Notes: generated from the letters alone by a model not told the origin. 9,578 nt of DNA from Pseudomonadota bacterium (GCA_030836725.1 JAUPLV010000079.1:1-9578); one strand, 5' to 3'. Positions 1 to 7,344 are shown, numbered from the stretch's first letter. A program made the numbers and translations.

Positions 1-305
1 CGCAAGACATTACCGTGATCGATACCGGCAAGCTCACCTCGCTGTTCGAGCGCATGGTGATCGCCAGCGGCACCTCCAACCGCCAGACCCGTTCACTCGC
101 CGACAATGTGCGCGTCAAAATGAAAGAAGCGGACGAATACGTGGGCAACACGGAAGGCGAGGACACCGGCGAATGGGTGCTGCTCGACCTCGGCGACGTG
201 ATCGTCCACGTGATGCTGCCCGCCACGCGCACCCACTACAATCTGGAAGAACTGTGGGGTGCGGCCGAAGCGGCGCGCGCGCGGCACGTGCAAGCGGATC
301 ATTGA
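1..305 (+). CDS. rsfS: Ribosome silencing factor RsfS, 3' part only
   Basis: This is the C-terminal 100 residues of RsfS (RsfS/Iojap/YbeB family); the reading frame is open at the left edge (first full codon at position 3), so roughly the first 10-20 residues lie outside the window. The family binds ribosomal protein L14 (uL14) on the 50S subunit and blocks subunit joining, which slows translation when nutrients are scarce. Visible family signatures are a segment reading VIASGTSNRQTRSLAD, the conserved WVLLDLGDVIVHVM core and the terminal YNLEELW, which align well with E. coli RsfS from memory. The TGA stop at 303-305 is followed directly by the rlmH GTG start, so the two are almost certainly translationally coupled. 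In betaproteobacteria nadD normally precedes this gene. Identification is secure; the true start cannot be seen. Confidence 0.95.
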   Translation, partial: QDITVIDTGKLTSLFERMVIASGTSNRQTRSLADNVRVKMKEADEYVGNTEGEDTGEWVLLDLGDVIVHVMLPATRTHYNLEELWGAAEAARARHVQADH

Positions 306-776
306 GTGAAGCTGAATTTGATCGCCGTCGGGCACAAGATGCCGGGCTGGATCGACACGGGCTACGATGACTATGCGCGCCGGATGCCGCCCGACCTGCC
401 GCTGCTGCTGACCGAGATCAAGCCGGGGCATCGCGTCGCGGGGGAGGACGGCGCGCGGGCGCGCCAGCTCGAAGCCGAGCGCATCCTTGCGGCATTGCCC
501 GCCGGCGGCGTGCCGGTGGTGCTCGACGAGCGCGGCACGCAGGCGACCACGCGAGAACTGGCCGCCTGGCTGCAGGGCTGGATGGCCGACGGCGTGTCGC
601 CGGCATTCGTCATCGGCGGCGCCGACGGCCTCGACGACAGCGTGAAAGCGCGCGCCGGCAAGCTGCTGGGATTGTCGAAACTGACCCTGCCGCACGCGCT
701 GGCGCGGGTGATGCTGGCCGAGCAGCTCTATCGCGCCGTATGCATCATCAAGGGCCATCCCTACCATCGGGATTGA
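306..776 (+). CDS. rlmH: 23S rRNA (pseudouridine(1915)-N3)-methyltransferase RlmH
   Basis: The protein has 156 residues, matching the usual ~155 of this SPOUT-class methyltransferase. RlmH uses S-adenosylmethionine to methylate N3 of pseudouridine 1915 in helix 69 of 23S rRNA, acting on assembled 70S ribosomes. The sequence shows the N-terminal MKLNLIAVGHKMPGW, the SAM-knot glycine motif FVIGGADGL at about residues 101-109, LTLPH at 126-130, and the diagnostic C-terminal HPYHRD (151-156), all positioned as in E. coli RlmH. The start is GTG with no spacer after the rsfS stop; there is only a weak purine stretch upstream, so re-initiation by ribosomes finishing rsfS is the likely mode of translation. 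The gene belongs to the rsfS-rlmH-maf-rng run. Confidence 0.97.
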   Translation: MKLNLIAVGHKMPGWIDTGYDDYARRMPPDLPLLLTEIKPGHRVAGEDGARARQLEAERILAALPAGGVPVVLDERGTQATTRELAAWLQGWMADGVSPAFVIGGADGLDDSVKARAGKLLGLSKLTLPHALARVMLAEQLYRAVCIIKGHPYHRD

Positions 777-794
777 GAGGAAATACAACAAGCC

Positions 795-1406
795 ATGCTG
801 GTCGATAAACGCATATATCTGGCTTCGCAATCGCCGCGGCGGCGCGAACTGCTGAAGCAGATCGACGTCGCCTTCGACGTGCTGCCGCTGCGCACCATGT
901 CGGGCCGTGCGGATGTCGTCGAAATCCCCCGCCCCGGCGAAACCCCCTCCGACTTTGCGCAGCGCATGGCCTCGGAAAAGGCTGCCTGCGGCTGGCGTGC
1001 GGTCGATCTGCGCCGCCTGCTGCGCTTTCCGGTACTGGGCGCGGACACGGTGGTCGACGTGGACGGCGCCATCCTCGGCAAGCCGGCCGGCCGCACCGAA
1101 GCCGAAACGATGCTGTCGCGCTTGTCCGGACGCCAGCATCAGGTGCACACCGCGGTGGCGATCCAGTATGAAAGCCGGCTGGAACTGCGCCTGTCTTCCA
1201 GCCGGGTCCGGTTTGCCGAGCTCGACGCCGCCGCCATCGCGCGCTACCTGGAAACCGGCGAATACCTGGGAAAGGCCGGCGCCTACGGCATCCAGGGACG
1301 CGCCGGCGCTTTCGTCGAACATATCGACGGCAGCTACAGCGGCATCATGGGATTGCCGTTACATGACACTGCCGTTTTATTGAGAGCCTTCGGCCTGGCA
1401 GTCTGA
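795..1406 (+). CDS. maf: Maf-family nucleoside triphosphate pyrophosphatase (YhdE-like, dTTP/UTP type)
   Basis: This 203-residue Maf/Ham1-fold protein hydrolyses nucleoside triphosphates to the monophosphate plus pyrophosphate. The E. coli YhdE branch prefers dTTP, UTP and modified pyrimidine nucleotides and is thought to clean the nucleotide pool; it has also been linked to septum control. Motifs seen: ASQSPRR at residues 10-16, GADT with the catalytic-site aspartate at 82-85, LGKP at 94-97, LSGRQHQVHTAV at 110-121, GKAGAYGIQG at about 159-168 and DGSYSGIMGLPL at 178-189. The AYGIQG and NGSY/DGSY-VGLPL type signatures favour the YhdE subfamily over YceF, although substrate preference is an inference. 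A GAGG stretch at 777-780 lies 14 nt before the ATG, longer than ideal. The gene starts 18 nt after rlmH and ends 20 nt before rng. Confidence 0.95.
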   Translation: MLVDKRIYLASQSPRRRELLKQIDVAFDVLPLRTMSGRADVVEIPRPGETPSDFAQRMASEKAACGWRAVDLRRLLRFPVLGADTVVDVDGAILGKPAGRTEAETMLSRLSGRQHQVHTAVAIQYESRLELRLSSSRVRFAELDAAAIARYLETGEYLGKAGAYGIQGRAGAFVEHIDGSYSGIMGLPLHDTAVLLRAFGLAV

Positions 1407-1426
1407 ACGCTGCCGGCCGCCCCATC

Positions 1427-2878
1427 ATGAGCGAAGAAATCCTCGTCAACGTAACCCCGCAGGAAATCCGCGTCGCCGTGCTGCATCTCGGGTCGGTGCA
1501 GGAACTGCACATCGAGCGCGCGCAGTGCCGCGGGCTTGTCAGCAACATCTACATGGGGCGCGTGGTGCGCGTGCTGCCGGGGATGCAGTCGGCCTTCATC
1601 GACGTCGGCCTGGAGCGCGCCGCCTTCCTGCACGTGGCCGACATCTGGGAGGAACGCCGCGGCAACGAACCCGAGCGCCCGATCGAGCAGATCCTGCACG
1701 AAGGCCAGAGCCTGATGGTGCAGGTGATCAAGGATCCGATCGGCACCAAGGGCGCGCGGCTGTCCACCCAGATCAGCTTCGCCGGGCGCTATCTGGTGTA
1801 TCTGCCGCAGGAATCGCATATCGGCATTTCGCAAAAGATCGAGGGCGAGGAGGAGCGCGAGAACCTGCGCCAGAAACTGCATCAGCTGATGCCGGAAGAT
1901 GCGACCGGCGGCTTCATCGTGCGCACCATGGCGGAAACCGCCGAGGATGCCGAAATGCAGGCCGACATCGACTACCTGCGGCGGCTGTGGAGCAGCATCC
2001 TGTCGCGCGGCAACAGCGCCGTGCCGTGTCTGCTGTATCAGGATCTCGACCTGTCGCTGCGCGTGCTGCGCGATTTCGTCAACAGCGATACCGCCCGCAT
2101 CCTCATCGACTCGCGCGAAACCTATCAGCGGATGGCCGAGTTCGCGCAGAATTACACCCATGCCGTGCTCGACAAGCTGCAGCACTTCAGCGCCGACCGG
2201 CCGCTGTTCGACCTGCATTCCATCGAGGATGAAATCGCCAGGGCGCTGGGGCGCCGCGTCGACCTGAAGTCCGGCGGCTACCTCATCATCGACCAGACCG
2301 AGGCGCTGACCACGGTCGACGTCAACACCGGCGGCTTCGTCGGCGCGCGCAACTTCGACGACACCATATTCAAGACCAACCTCGAAGCTGCGCAGTCCAT
2401 CGCGCGGCAGCTGCGCCTGCGCAACCTCGGCGGCATCATCATCATCGACTTCATCGACATGGACAACGCCGAGCACCAGGAAGCGGTGTTGACCGAACTG
2501 AAGAAGGCGCTGGCGCGCGACCCCACCCGCACCACCGTCAGCGGCTTCTCCGCGCTGGGGCTGGTGGAAATGACGCGCAAGCGCACCCGCGAATCGCTGG
2601 CGCACATCCTGTGCGAGCCTTGTCCAACCTGCGCCGGGCGCGGCGAAATCAAGACCGCGCAGACCGTGTGTTACGACGTGCTGCGCGAAATCCTGCGCGA
2701 GGCGCGCCAGTTCAGCGCGCGCGAATACCGTATCGTCGCTTCGCAAAGCGTGATCGACCTGTTCCTCGACGAGGAATCCGGCAGCCTCGCCCAGCTCATC
2801 GACTTCATCGGCAAGCCGGTGTCGCTGCAGGTCGAAACCACCTACCCGCAGGAGCAGTACGACATTATTTTGTTGTGA
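1427..2878 (+). CDS. rng: Ribonuclease G
   Basis: RNase G is an endoribonuclease of the RNase E/G family that matures the 5' end of 16S rRNA and cleaves some mRNAs in AU-rich single-stranded regions. The protein has 483 residues (E. coli 489) and lacks the long C-terminal scaffold of RNase E. The N-terminal MSEEILVNVTPQEIRVA matches the E. coli start, fixing this ATG. The S1 RNA-binding domain covers about residues 36-125 (GRVVRVLPGMQSAFIDVG). The Mg2+-binding catalytic aspartates are D298 (TTVDVNTG) and D341 (IIIIDFIDM), corresponding to RNase E D303 and D346. The zinc-link cysteines are in CPTC at 399-402. No Shine-Dalgarno sequence is visible in the 20-nt C-rich gap after maf, so translation probably depends on coupling. 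Neighbouring maf-rng linkage is widely conserved in proteobacteria. Confidence 0.97.
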   Translation: MSEEILVNVTPQEIRVAVLHLGSVQELHIERAQCRGLVSNIYMGRVVRVLPGMQSAFIDVGLERAAFLHVADIWEERRGNEPERPIEQILHEGQSLMVQVIKDPIGTKGARLSTQISFAGRYLVYLPQESHIGISQKIEGEEERENLRQKLHQLMPEDATGGFIVRTMAETAEDAEMQADIDYLRRLWSSILSRGNSAVPCLLYQDLDLSLRVLRDFVNSDTARILIDSRETYQRMAEFAQNYTHAVLDKLQHFSADRPLFDLHSIEDEIARALGRRVDLKSGGYLIIDQTEALTTVDVNTGGFVGARNFDDTIFKTNLEAAQSIARQLRLRNLGGIIIIDFIDMDNAEHQEAVLTELKKALARDPTRTTVSGFSALGLVEMTRKRTRESLAHILCEPCPTCAGRGEIKTAQTVCYDVLREILREARQFSAREYRIVASQSVIDLFLDEESGSLAQLIDFIGKPVSLQVETTYPQEQYDIILL

Positions 2879-2893
2879 TTCGGGAAGACCTCG

Positions 2894-2970
2894 TCCGCGA
2901 AGTACGCGAAGAAAACCCAAAGCACTCTTGTTTTATCCTTCGCGCCCCTTCGCGCCCTTCGCGGATAAAA
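2894..2970. repeat. CTTCGCG-type dispersed inverted repeat
   Basis: The left arm 2894-2911 (TCCGCGAAGTACGCGAAG) pairs with the right arm 2948-2965 in 16 of 18 positions; the two mismatches are central. Three CTTCGCG units stand in tandem at 2939-2962 with a spacing of 9-10 bases. A second perfect 8-bp inverted pair, TTTTATCC at 2931-2938 with GGATAAAA at 2963-2970, uses part of the same right arm, so the two hairpins exclude each other. From memory, similar CTTCGCG(N)CTTCGCGG elements are scattered between genes in several betaproteobacterial genomes. It fills almost the whole 99-bp gap between rng and the alkA-like gene and could end or attenuate the rng transcript. Confidence 0.75.
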
Positions 2971-2977
2971 GATTTCT

Positions 2978-3604
2978 GTGAAAACCAGCCCGCCCTCGTA
3001 TTGGCCCGTCGCCTGCGCCGAACTCGCCGCCGCCGATCCGGTGATGGCCGCGCTCATCGCGCGCTATCCCGATGCCATCCTCGCCAATCGCGGCGATCCG
3101 TTCCAGACCCTCGCCCGGGCCATCGTCGGCCAGCAGATATCGGTCAAGGCGGCCGATAGCATCTGGGCGCGCTTCGCCGGCTACGCCCGGACCGTCAGCC
3201 CCGAGCACATCGCCACGCTGGAACCCGACGCGCTCGCCGCCTGCGGCCTGTCGCGACGCAAGGCCGAGTACCTCGTCGATCTTGCCGGCCATTTCGTCGA
3301 TGGCCGCATCGAACCCGCGCGCTGGAAAAAAATGCAGGACGAAGCCGTCATTGCCGAACTCGTCGACGTGCGTGGCATCGGTCGCTGGACCGCCGAGATG
3401 TTTCTCATTTTCAGCCTGCGCCGCCCCGACGTCTGGCCGGTGGATGACATCGGCCTGCAAAAAGCCGTTGCCCTGCATTACCTGGATGGCGTACGGCCGA
3501 CGCCGAAAATCCTGCGCCGGCACGGGGAACGCCATGCGCCATGGAGAACCGTCGCCACCTGGTATCTGTGGCGCAGCCTGGACCCGGTCGTGGTGCAGTA
3601 TTGA
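2978..3604 (+). CDS. AlkA-like DNA-3-methyladenine glycosylase (HhH-GPD family)
   Basis: This 208-residue protein is a helix-hairpin-helix/GPD base-excision repair glycosylase of the DNA-3-methyladenine glycosylase 2 group. Such enzymes excise alkylated purines from DNA, leaving an abasic site for an AP endonuclease such as the exonuclease III encoded at 8570-9343. Motifs: GQQISVKAAD at 51-60, the hairpin-helix segment LVDVRGIGRWTA at 128-139, and PVDD at 154-157, in which D157 aligns with the catalytic D238 of E. coli AlkA. It is shorter than E. coli AlkA (282) and lacks its N-terminal TBP-like domain, as is usual for the stand-alone bacterial short form. The start is taken as GTG at 2978; no Shine-Dalgarno sequence is visible and a repeat ends 7 nt upstream, so the start is less certain than the identity. 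No Fe-S cysteine cluster of the EndoIII/MutY type is present. Confidence 0.9.
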   Translation: MKTSPPSYWPVACAELAAADPVMAALIARYPDAILANRGDPFQTLARAIVGQQISVKAADSIWARFAGYARTVSPEHIATLEPDALAACGLSRRKAEYLVDLAGHFVDGRIEPARWKKMQDEAVIAELVDVRGIGRWTAEMFLIFSLRRPDVWPVDDIGLQKAVALHYLDGVRPTPKILRRHGERHAPWRTVATWYLWRSLDPVVVQY

Positions 3605-3667
3605 TCGAGGCCCTCCATTCTCTTGAATTGGCGAGGTGTGGAGGCGCCGGATTACCCTTATGATCGT

Positions 3668-3686
3668 CGCGGCGATCATCGCCGCG
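3668..3686. promoter_or_regulatory. 19-bp perfect palindrome, possible operator
   Basis: CGCGGCGAT and ATCGCCGCG are exact inverted copies separated by one C. As RNA this would fold into an 8-bp stem with a TCA loop, but there is no T run on either strand, so it is not a standard intrinsic terminator. It ends 12 bp before the -35 element of the candidate promoter at 3699-3728, with its centre about 58 bp upstream of the predicted transcription start, a position typical of activator sites. A regulator cannot be named. GC-rich background makes short palindromes fairly common, so this is a tentative call. Confidence 0.35.
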
Positions 3687-3698
3687 CGAAATCACCGA

Positions 3699-3728
3699 TT
3701 GACCGCGGCGGCCCGTGTTCGCGATACT
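3699..3728 (+). promoter_or_regulatory. Candidate sigma-70 promoter for the small protein gene
   Basis: TTGACC (3699-3704) matches the -35 consensus at 5 of 6 positions and GATACT (3723-3728) matches the -10 consensus at 4 of 6, with an 18-bp spacer. Transcription would begin near 3735 and give a leader of about 45 nt before the ATG at 3780. It is the best promoter-like pair seen in the intergenic regions, but no experimental support is available. Confidence 0.45.
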
Positions 3729-3733
3729 CCCGG

Positions 3734-3752
3734 AAAGCCCGTTGGGTTTTTT
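3734..3752 (+). terminator. Terminator-like hairpin with T run
   Basis: AAAGCCC (3734-3740) pairs with GGGTTTT (3744-3750), including one G-T wobble, around a GTT loop, and the T run continues to 3752. It could end transcription coming from the alkA-like gene. It sits at the predicted start of the next gene's own transcript, so it may instead be a 5' stem protecting that RNA. The stem is short (7 bp), hence moderate confidence. Confidence 0.4.
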
Positions 3753-3766
3753 GCCCTTTTAAAGAC

Positions 3767-3770
3767 AAGG
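3767..3770 (+). promoter_or_regulatory. Ribosome binding site deciding the start at 3780
   Basis: AAGG lies 9 nt before the ATG. The alternative upstream starts in the same frame (3636 and 3660) have no comparable purine-rich site and would add a non-conserved, arginine-rich extension spanning the promoter and hairpin. Confidence 0.5.
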
Positions 3771-3779
3771 TACAGCCGG

Positions 3780-4184
3780 ATGAACATAGCAAACTACTCG
3801 GATCTGTTGAAGGCTGCCAGGCAGCAACCGGAGCCGCAGCGACTTCTTTTCGTTTTCACGCAGCCCGAGTTGCCGGAAGGCCATACCGAAGCCCAGACCC
3901 AACGTTTCAAGGCCGGAAAGGGCGGCGTGTTGACACCCAAAATGTGTACCGACAAGGCGCTGGATGAACTGGGCGATTTTTCCGATCTCGTCGAGGAGTC
4001 GCGCAAGACCGGGCAGGACTGGAAAATCGTGTTTGTCGCCTGCCTGGCCGGGCGTGCGGGCGTCATGCCGAGCACCGAAGACGCGCAGGGGCCCCTGAAA
4101 AAGATGGTCGATTCCATACAGAACGGTACGGTTTCGCAATATCTGGCCTACGATCGGGACGGGGATCAAATCCGGTTTTCCTGA
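3780..4184 (+). CDS. Small conserved protein of unknown function
   Basis: This gene codes for 134 residues, apparently soluble, with no signal peptide or membrane segment. I recognise it as a conserved proteobacterial family (an N-terminal pattern like DLLKAARQQPEPQRLLFVF) that databases sometimes label 'ribonucleotide reductase subunit alpha'. That label is not credible here, because the protein is far too short and shows no NrdA-like active-site pattern. Visible features are QRLLFVF at 20-26, MCTDK at 55-59, an acidic helix-like stretch around 60-75 and WKIVFVACLAGR at 81-92, suggesting a compact alpha/beta fold. The frame is open upstream to 3636, but the ATG at 3780 is preferred: AAGG at 3767-3770 lies 9 nt before it and family similarity begins there. 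It has its own candidate promoter and no obvious operon partner. No function is proposed. Confidence 0.85.
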   Translation: MNIANYSDLLKAARQQPEPQRLLFVFTQPELPEGHTEAQTQRFKAGKGGVLTPKMCTDKALDELGDFSDLVEESRKTGQDWKIVFVACLAGRAGVMPSTEDAQGPLKKMVDSIQNGTVSQYLAYDRDGDQIRFS

Positions 4185-4308
4185 GAACGAACGCCTCATG
4201 GGCTAACGAATGGCCGCCATTTCCGGGATGAACCTCGACCGGCGAGCGGAACAGGGAAGCGGGCGTCGAACGGCGCCGGGTCGGCGGCACGCGCCCGGAT
4301 TCGCGAAG

Positions 4309-7191
4309 TCAGGGCTGTCCGGTTGCCGCCTTTTTCAGCAAGGCCTCGAATTCATCGGCCGGCAACGGCCTGGAGAACAGATACCCTTGCGCATAGTCGC
4401 AGCCAGCCTGGGTCAGCAATGCCCGCTGCGCTTCCGTCTCCACGCCTTCGGCGATCACCTTGAGGCCGAGTTTGTGCGCCATCACAATGATGGCCTCGGA
4501 TAAGGCCCGGTCATTCGGGTCGGTCACCAGATCGCATACGAACGACCGGTCGATCTTCAGATAATCGATATCGAACTTCTTCAGATAGGACAGCGACGAA
4601 TAGCCGGTGCCGAAGTCATCGATCGCGATCTGGATGCCCGCTTCATGGAACCCGAGCAGCATGTCCGTGACCCCGGCCTCCGTATTCAGCAGCAAGCCTT
4701 CGGTGATCTCGATGACCAGACTTTTCTCCGGCAGATCCAGCTCCCGCAAATAAACCAGCCACGCTTTGCACAGGCCGCCGGAGTCGCCGAACTGCGCGGG
4801 CGACAGGTTTACGCTGATCTGGAGTTTGGTGTTGTACAGCGTCTCCCAGCGTTTGAGCTGGCGCGCCGATTCCTTGAATACCCAGTCGCCGATTTCGATA
4901 ATCAGCCCGGTCTCCTCGGCCAGCGGGATGAGCTGCGCCGGGCTGACCAGGCCATGTTCCGGGTGTTGCCAGCGGATCAGCGCTTCCGCCTTGACGATGC
5001 GGCCGCTAGCCAGGTCGACGATGGGCTGGAAGTGGATGCTGAGCTGGCTGGCTTCAAGCGCGCCGCGCAACTCGTTGGTCAGGCGCAGCCGGGCCTGGGC
5101 GGACTGCTGCATGGACTGGGTGAAATAACTGAAGCGGTTGCGTCCGCCATCCTTGGCGGCATACATCGCCTGGTCGGCATTCTTGACCAGATCGTCCACG
5201 TCGGTGGCATCGCTGGGATAGAGCGTGATGCCGATGCTGGCCGATATATAGGCCATTTCGTGTTCCAGCCGGAACGGTATGGCCAGGCTTTGCCGGATAT
5301 TTTCGGCGATCCGCTCGATGCTTCCGGTGTCGTCAAGCTCCGCCAGGATGACGGTGAACTCGTCGCCGCCCAGACGCGACACGGTGTCGGTCTCGCGCAC
5401 GCAGTCGCCGATGCGGCGCGCGGCCTCCTTCAGCAGGATGTCGCCCATGGTGTGTCCAAGCGTGTCGTTGACCTCCTTGAATTTGTCGAGATCGATGAAC
5501 AGCAGGGCTATTTCGAGATCGGTGCGATCCGCTTTCTTGATTTCCTGCTCCAGGCGGTCATGGAACATGTGACGGTTGGGCAGGCCGGTCAACGTGTCGA
5601 AATTGGCCTGTTTCCAGATCAGCTCATCGGATTCCTTTTTGCTGGTGATGTCGCGGATGAAAGCGCTGAATTCGCGTTTCCCCTTCGCCGTGATCGGAAC
5701 GATGGCCAATTCGATGGGGAACTCATGGCCATCGCGATGCAGGCCGACAAGTTCGACCCGCGAATTCAAAATGGGACCTTCTCCCGAGCGCAGGAAATGC
5801 TCGAGGCCTTTCGCGTGCGCCTCGCGATACTGGGGCGGAACGAGAGTTTCGCCGAGTTTAAGACCGAGCGCATCCTCCGCGGTCCAGCCGAAGATCTTCT
5901 TCGCCTGGCTGTTCCAGCCGGTGATGATTCCTTCGCTGTTCATCTGCACCACGGCATCCAGCGCGGTGTCGATGACGGCGCGCAAACGCTCTTCATCTTC
6001 CCGGTGCGTTTCGAGCAGGGCTTTGAGACCATCGGCCATTTCGTTGAAGCTGTCGCCCACCTGACTGAGCTCGTCGTTCGAGTCGAGCTTGATCCGCATG
6101 TTCAGGTCGCCGCCGGCAAAGTTGTGCGCGCCGCGGGCAATCGTCCGGATGCTGCCGACGATGGAATAGTAGACACTGACCGACAGATAGACCGCCAGCA
6201 GGAACACCAGCATGGAAATGCCGACGCTGGCGAACAGCTCCTTTTTCGCGCGGTCGATATTCGCCTGGGCCAGATCCCGTGCCATCGGCAGCAGCGTACC
6301 GTATAGCTGCGCGTAACTCCGGTCGATCTGTGCCGTGGCGGCATTCAGAAAGGTTTCGGGGGGGAGGGTGAAACGGCCGGAAAGAATGTCCGCCGATACC
6401 AGTTCGGTGATCAGCCTGACCGAGCTGCCGATATCCCGGGATGCTGCCTGGAGAGCGCCATGTATGGCCGGATTATGGCGTCCGACACTGTTGATACCGA
6501 GGTTGAAATGTCTGAGGGCATCATCCACCCCGGCCATCATGACCCGCAGTTCGACGCGCTGGTCTTCGGAGAGCCTTTTTTTGTGCAGTGCGTTCGTGCC
6601 ATAGGCACGCAAGCGGCCGAGCTGTTCCAGCACGCGTGTCAGCCTGTTGGTGGTGATGTCGATCAAGTAATACGCGGCGATATCCGTATCAATGATCAGC
6701 AGGTGTTCTTCGGAAACCAGCTGTTCGAAAAATTGCAGGTCCCTGATCAACAGGGTGTGCGTGGCGAGATTTTCCGCCGCGGTCCACTCCAGCCCCTGCT
6801 TTTGCAGCCGCGCCCACTCTGTCTGGATGTGGCGGTATTCCTTCGTTTCTGTAAGGCGAGGGGGCAGCTTCTCTTCCAGGGTTCCGAGGGCTTCGGCGAC
6901 GACCTTTCCCTGTGCGGCACGCGCGTCGCGCATCGACGAGTTGCCGCCCAGCAGCGCGACTGAAAGCCCGCGGTGCAATTGCAGGGCCTGCGTGGTGCGG
7001 GTTATGGGCTCGATCAGCGTCAGGCCTTCCAGCCGCAGCTGCGAGGGTTGAATGATTCGATTCAGATTGACAAACAGGCTGTACACCACCACGGCAATTG
7101 CGATCAGCGACACCGCCCACAGCAGCGTGAATTTCTTGGTGTAGTTCAGGCGGTTCAGCATGAAGATGGCGGGGGAGAAGATTTTCTGCAT
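4309..7191 (-). CDS. Membrane sensor with HAMP, PAS, GGDEF and EAL domains (c-di-GMP synthesis/degradation)
   Basis: This is a 960-residue inner-membrane signalling protein. Two membrane helices (about residues 21-42 and 321-344) flank a ~280-residue, mostly helical periplasmic region; its HRGLSVALLGGNSS and LTRVLEQLGRLRAYG stretches recall four-helix-bundle/NIT-like sensor domains of chemoreceptors. HAMP follows at ~340-395, then PAS at ~400-515 (IDTALDAVVQMNSEGIITGW). The GGDEF domain (~524-690) keeps LGGDEF at 607-612 and the inhibitory RxxD site R599-D602, so diguanylate cyclase activity with product inhibition is plausible. The EAL domain (~700-955) keeps EAL at 736-738, NLSPAQF at 795-801, DDFGTGYSSL at 858-867, KIDRSF at 879-884 and EGVET at 915-919, so phosphodiesterase activity is also plausible. 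Net activity cannot be read from sequence. The ATG at 7191 is preceded on its strand by GGGAAAG with a 5-nt gap; the in-frame ATG ten codons later has no such site. It is transcribed divergently from the pirin gene. Confidence 0.95.
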   Translation of the reverse strand: MQKIFSPAIFMLNRLNYTKKFTLLWAVSLIAIAVVVYSLFVNLNRIIQPSQLRLEGLTLIEPITRTTQALQLHRGLSVALLGGNSSMRDARAAQGKVVAEALGTLEEKLPPRLTETKEYRHIQTEWARLQKQGLEWTAAENLATHTLLIRDLQFFEQLVSEEHLLIIDTDIAAYYLIDITTNRLTRVLEQLGRLRAYGTNALHKKRLSEDQRVELRVMMAGVDDALRHFNLGINSVGRHNPAIHGALQAASRDIGSSVRLITELVSADILSGRFTLPPETFLNAATAQIDRSYAQLYGTLLPMARDLAQANIDRAKKELFASVGISMLVFLLAVYLSVSVYYSIVGSIRTIARGAHNFAGGDLNMRIKLDSNDELSQVGDSFNEMADGLKALLETHREDEERLRAVIDTALDAVVQMNSEGIITGWNSQAKKIFGWTAEDALGLKLGETLVPPQYREAHAKGLEHFLRSGEGPILNSRVELVGLHRDGHEFPIELAIVPITAKGKREFSAFIRDITSKKESDELIWKQANFDTLTGLPNRHMFHDRLEQEIKKADRTDLEIALLFIDLDKFKEVNDTLGHTMGDILLKEAARRIGDCVRETDTVSRLGGDEFTVILAELDDTGSIERIAENIRQSLAIPFRLEHEMAYISASIGITLYPSDATDVDDLVKNADQAMYAAKDGGRNRFSYFTQSMQQSAQARLRLTNELRGALEASQLSIHFQPIVDLASGRIVKAEALIRWQHPEHGLVSPAQLIPLAEETGLIIEIGDWVFKESARQLKRWETLYNTKLQISVNLSPAQFGDSGGLCKAWLVYLRELDLPEKSLVIEITEGLLLNTEAGVTDMLLGFHEAGIQIAIDDFGTGYSSLSYLKKFDIDYLKIDRSFVCDLVTDPNDRALSEAIIVMAHKLGLKVIAEGVETEAQRALLTQAGCDYAQGYLFSRPLPADEFEALLKKAATGQP

Positions 7192-7314
7192 TTATTCTTT
7201 CCCGCTGTTTTCGTTGCCCCTGCCTGTTCTGTTTATGAAGGATGGCTTGAAGTTGTGCCGTGCCGGTTGGTCTTGTGCCGCACTGGCAAAGTCAAATGGT
7301 GTCTTATCAAGAGC

Positions 7315-7344
7315 TTGTCCGTCAAGGCTGGCGGCCGATATAAG
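7315..7344 (+). promoter_or_regulatory. Possible sigma-70 promoter upstream of the pirin gene
   Basis: TTGTCC (7315-7320) and TATAAG (7339-7344) match the consensus at 4 and 5 of 6 positions with an 18-bp spacer. Use of this promoter would imply an unusually long leader before the ATG at 7599, so a closer unseen promoter is also possible. Confidence 0.3.

Noticed and set aside
93..2920. Long minus-strand open frames (93-1322 and 1334-2920) opposite rlmH, maf and rng
   Set aside because: They lie entirely antisense to clearly identified genes, resemble no family, and are expected from GC-rich codon bias that removes stop codons in the opposite frame.
3636..3779. N-terminal extension of the small unknown protein from upstream in-frame starts
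   Set aside because: The extension would cover the candidate promoter and hairpin, has no ribosome binding site, and family similarity begins at 3780.
4185..4308. Weak hairpins (for example AATGG-CCG-CCATT at 4209-4221) between the convergent small gene and sensor gene
   Set aside because: The stem is only 5 bp with three following Ts, which is not enough to call a terminator.
4645..6306. 553-residue plus-strand open frame opposite the GGDEF-EAL gene
   Set aside because: It is antisense to conserved catalytic domains and is a low-complexity, GC-driven shadow with no recognisable domain.
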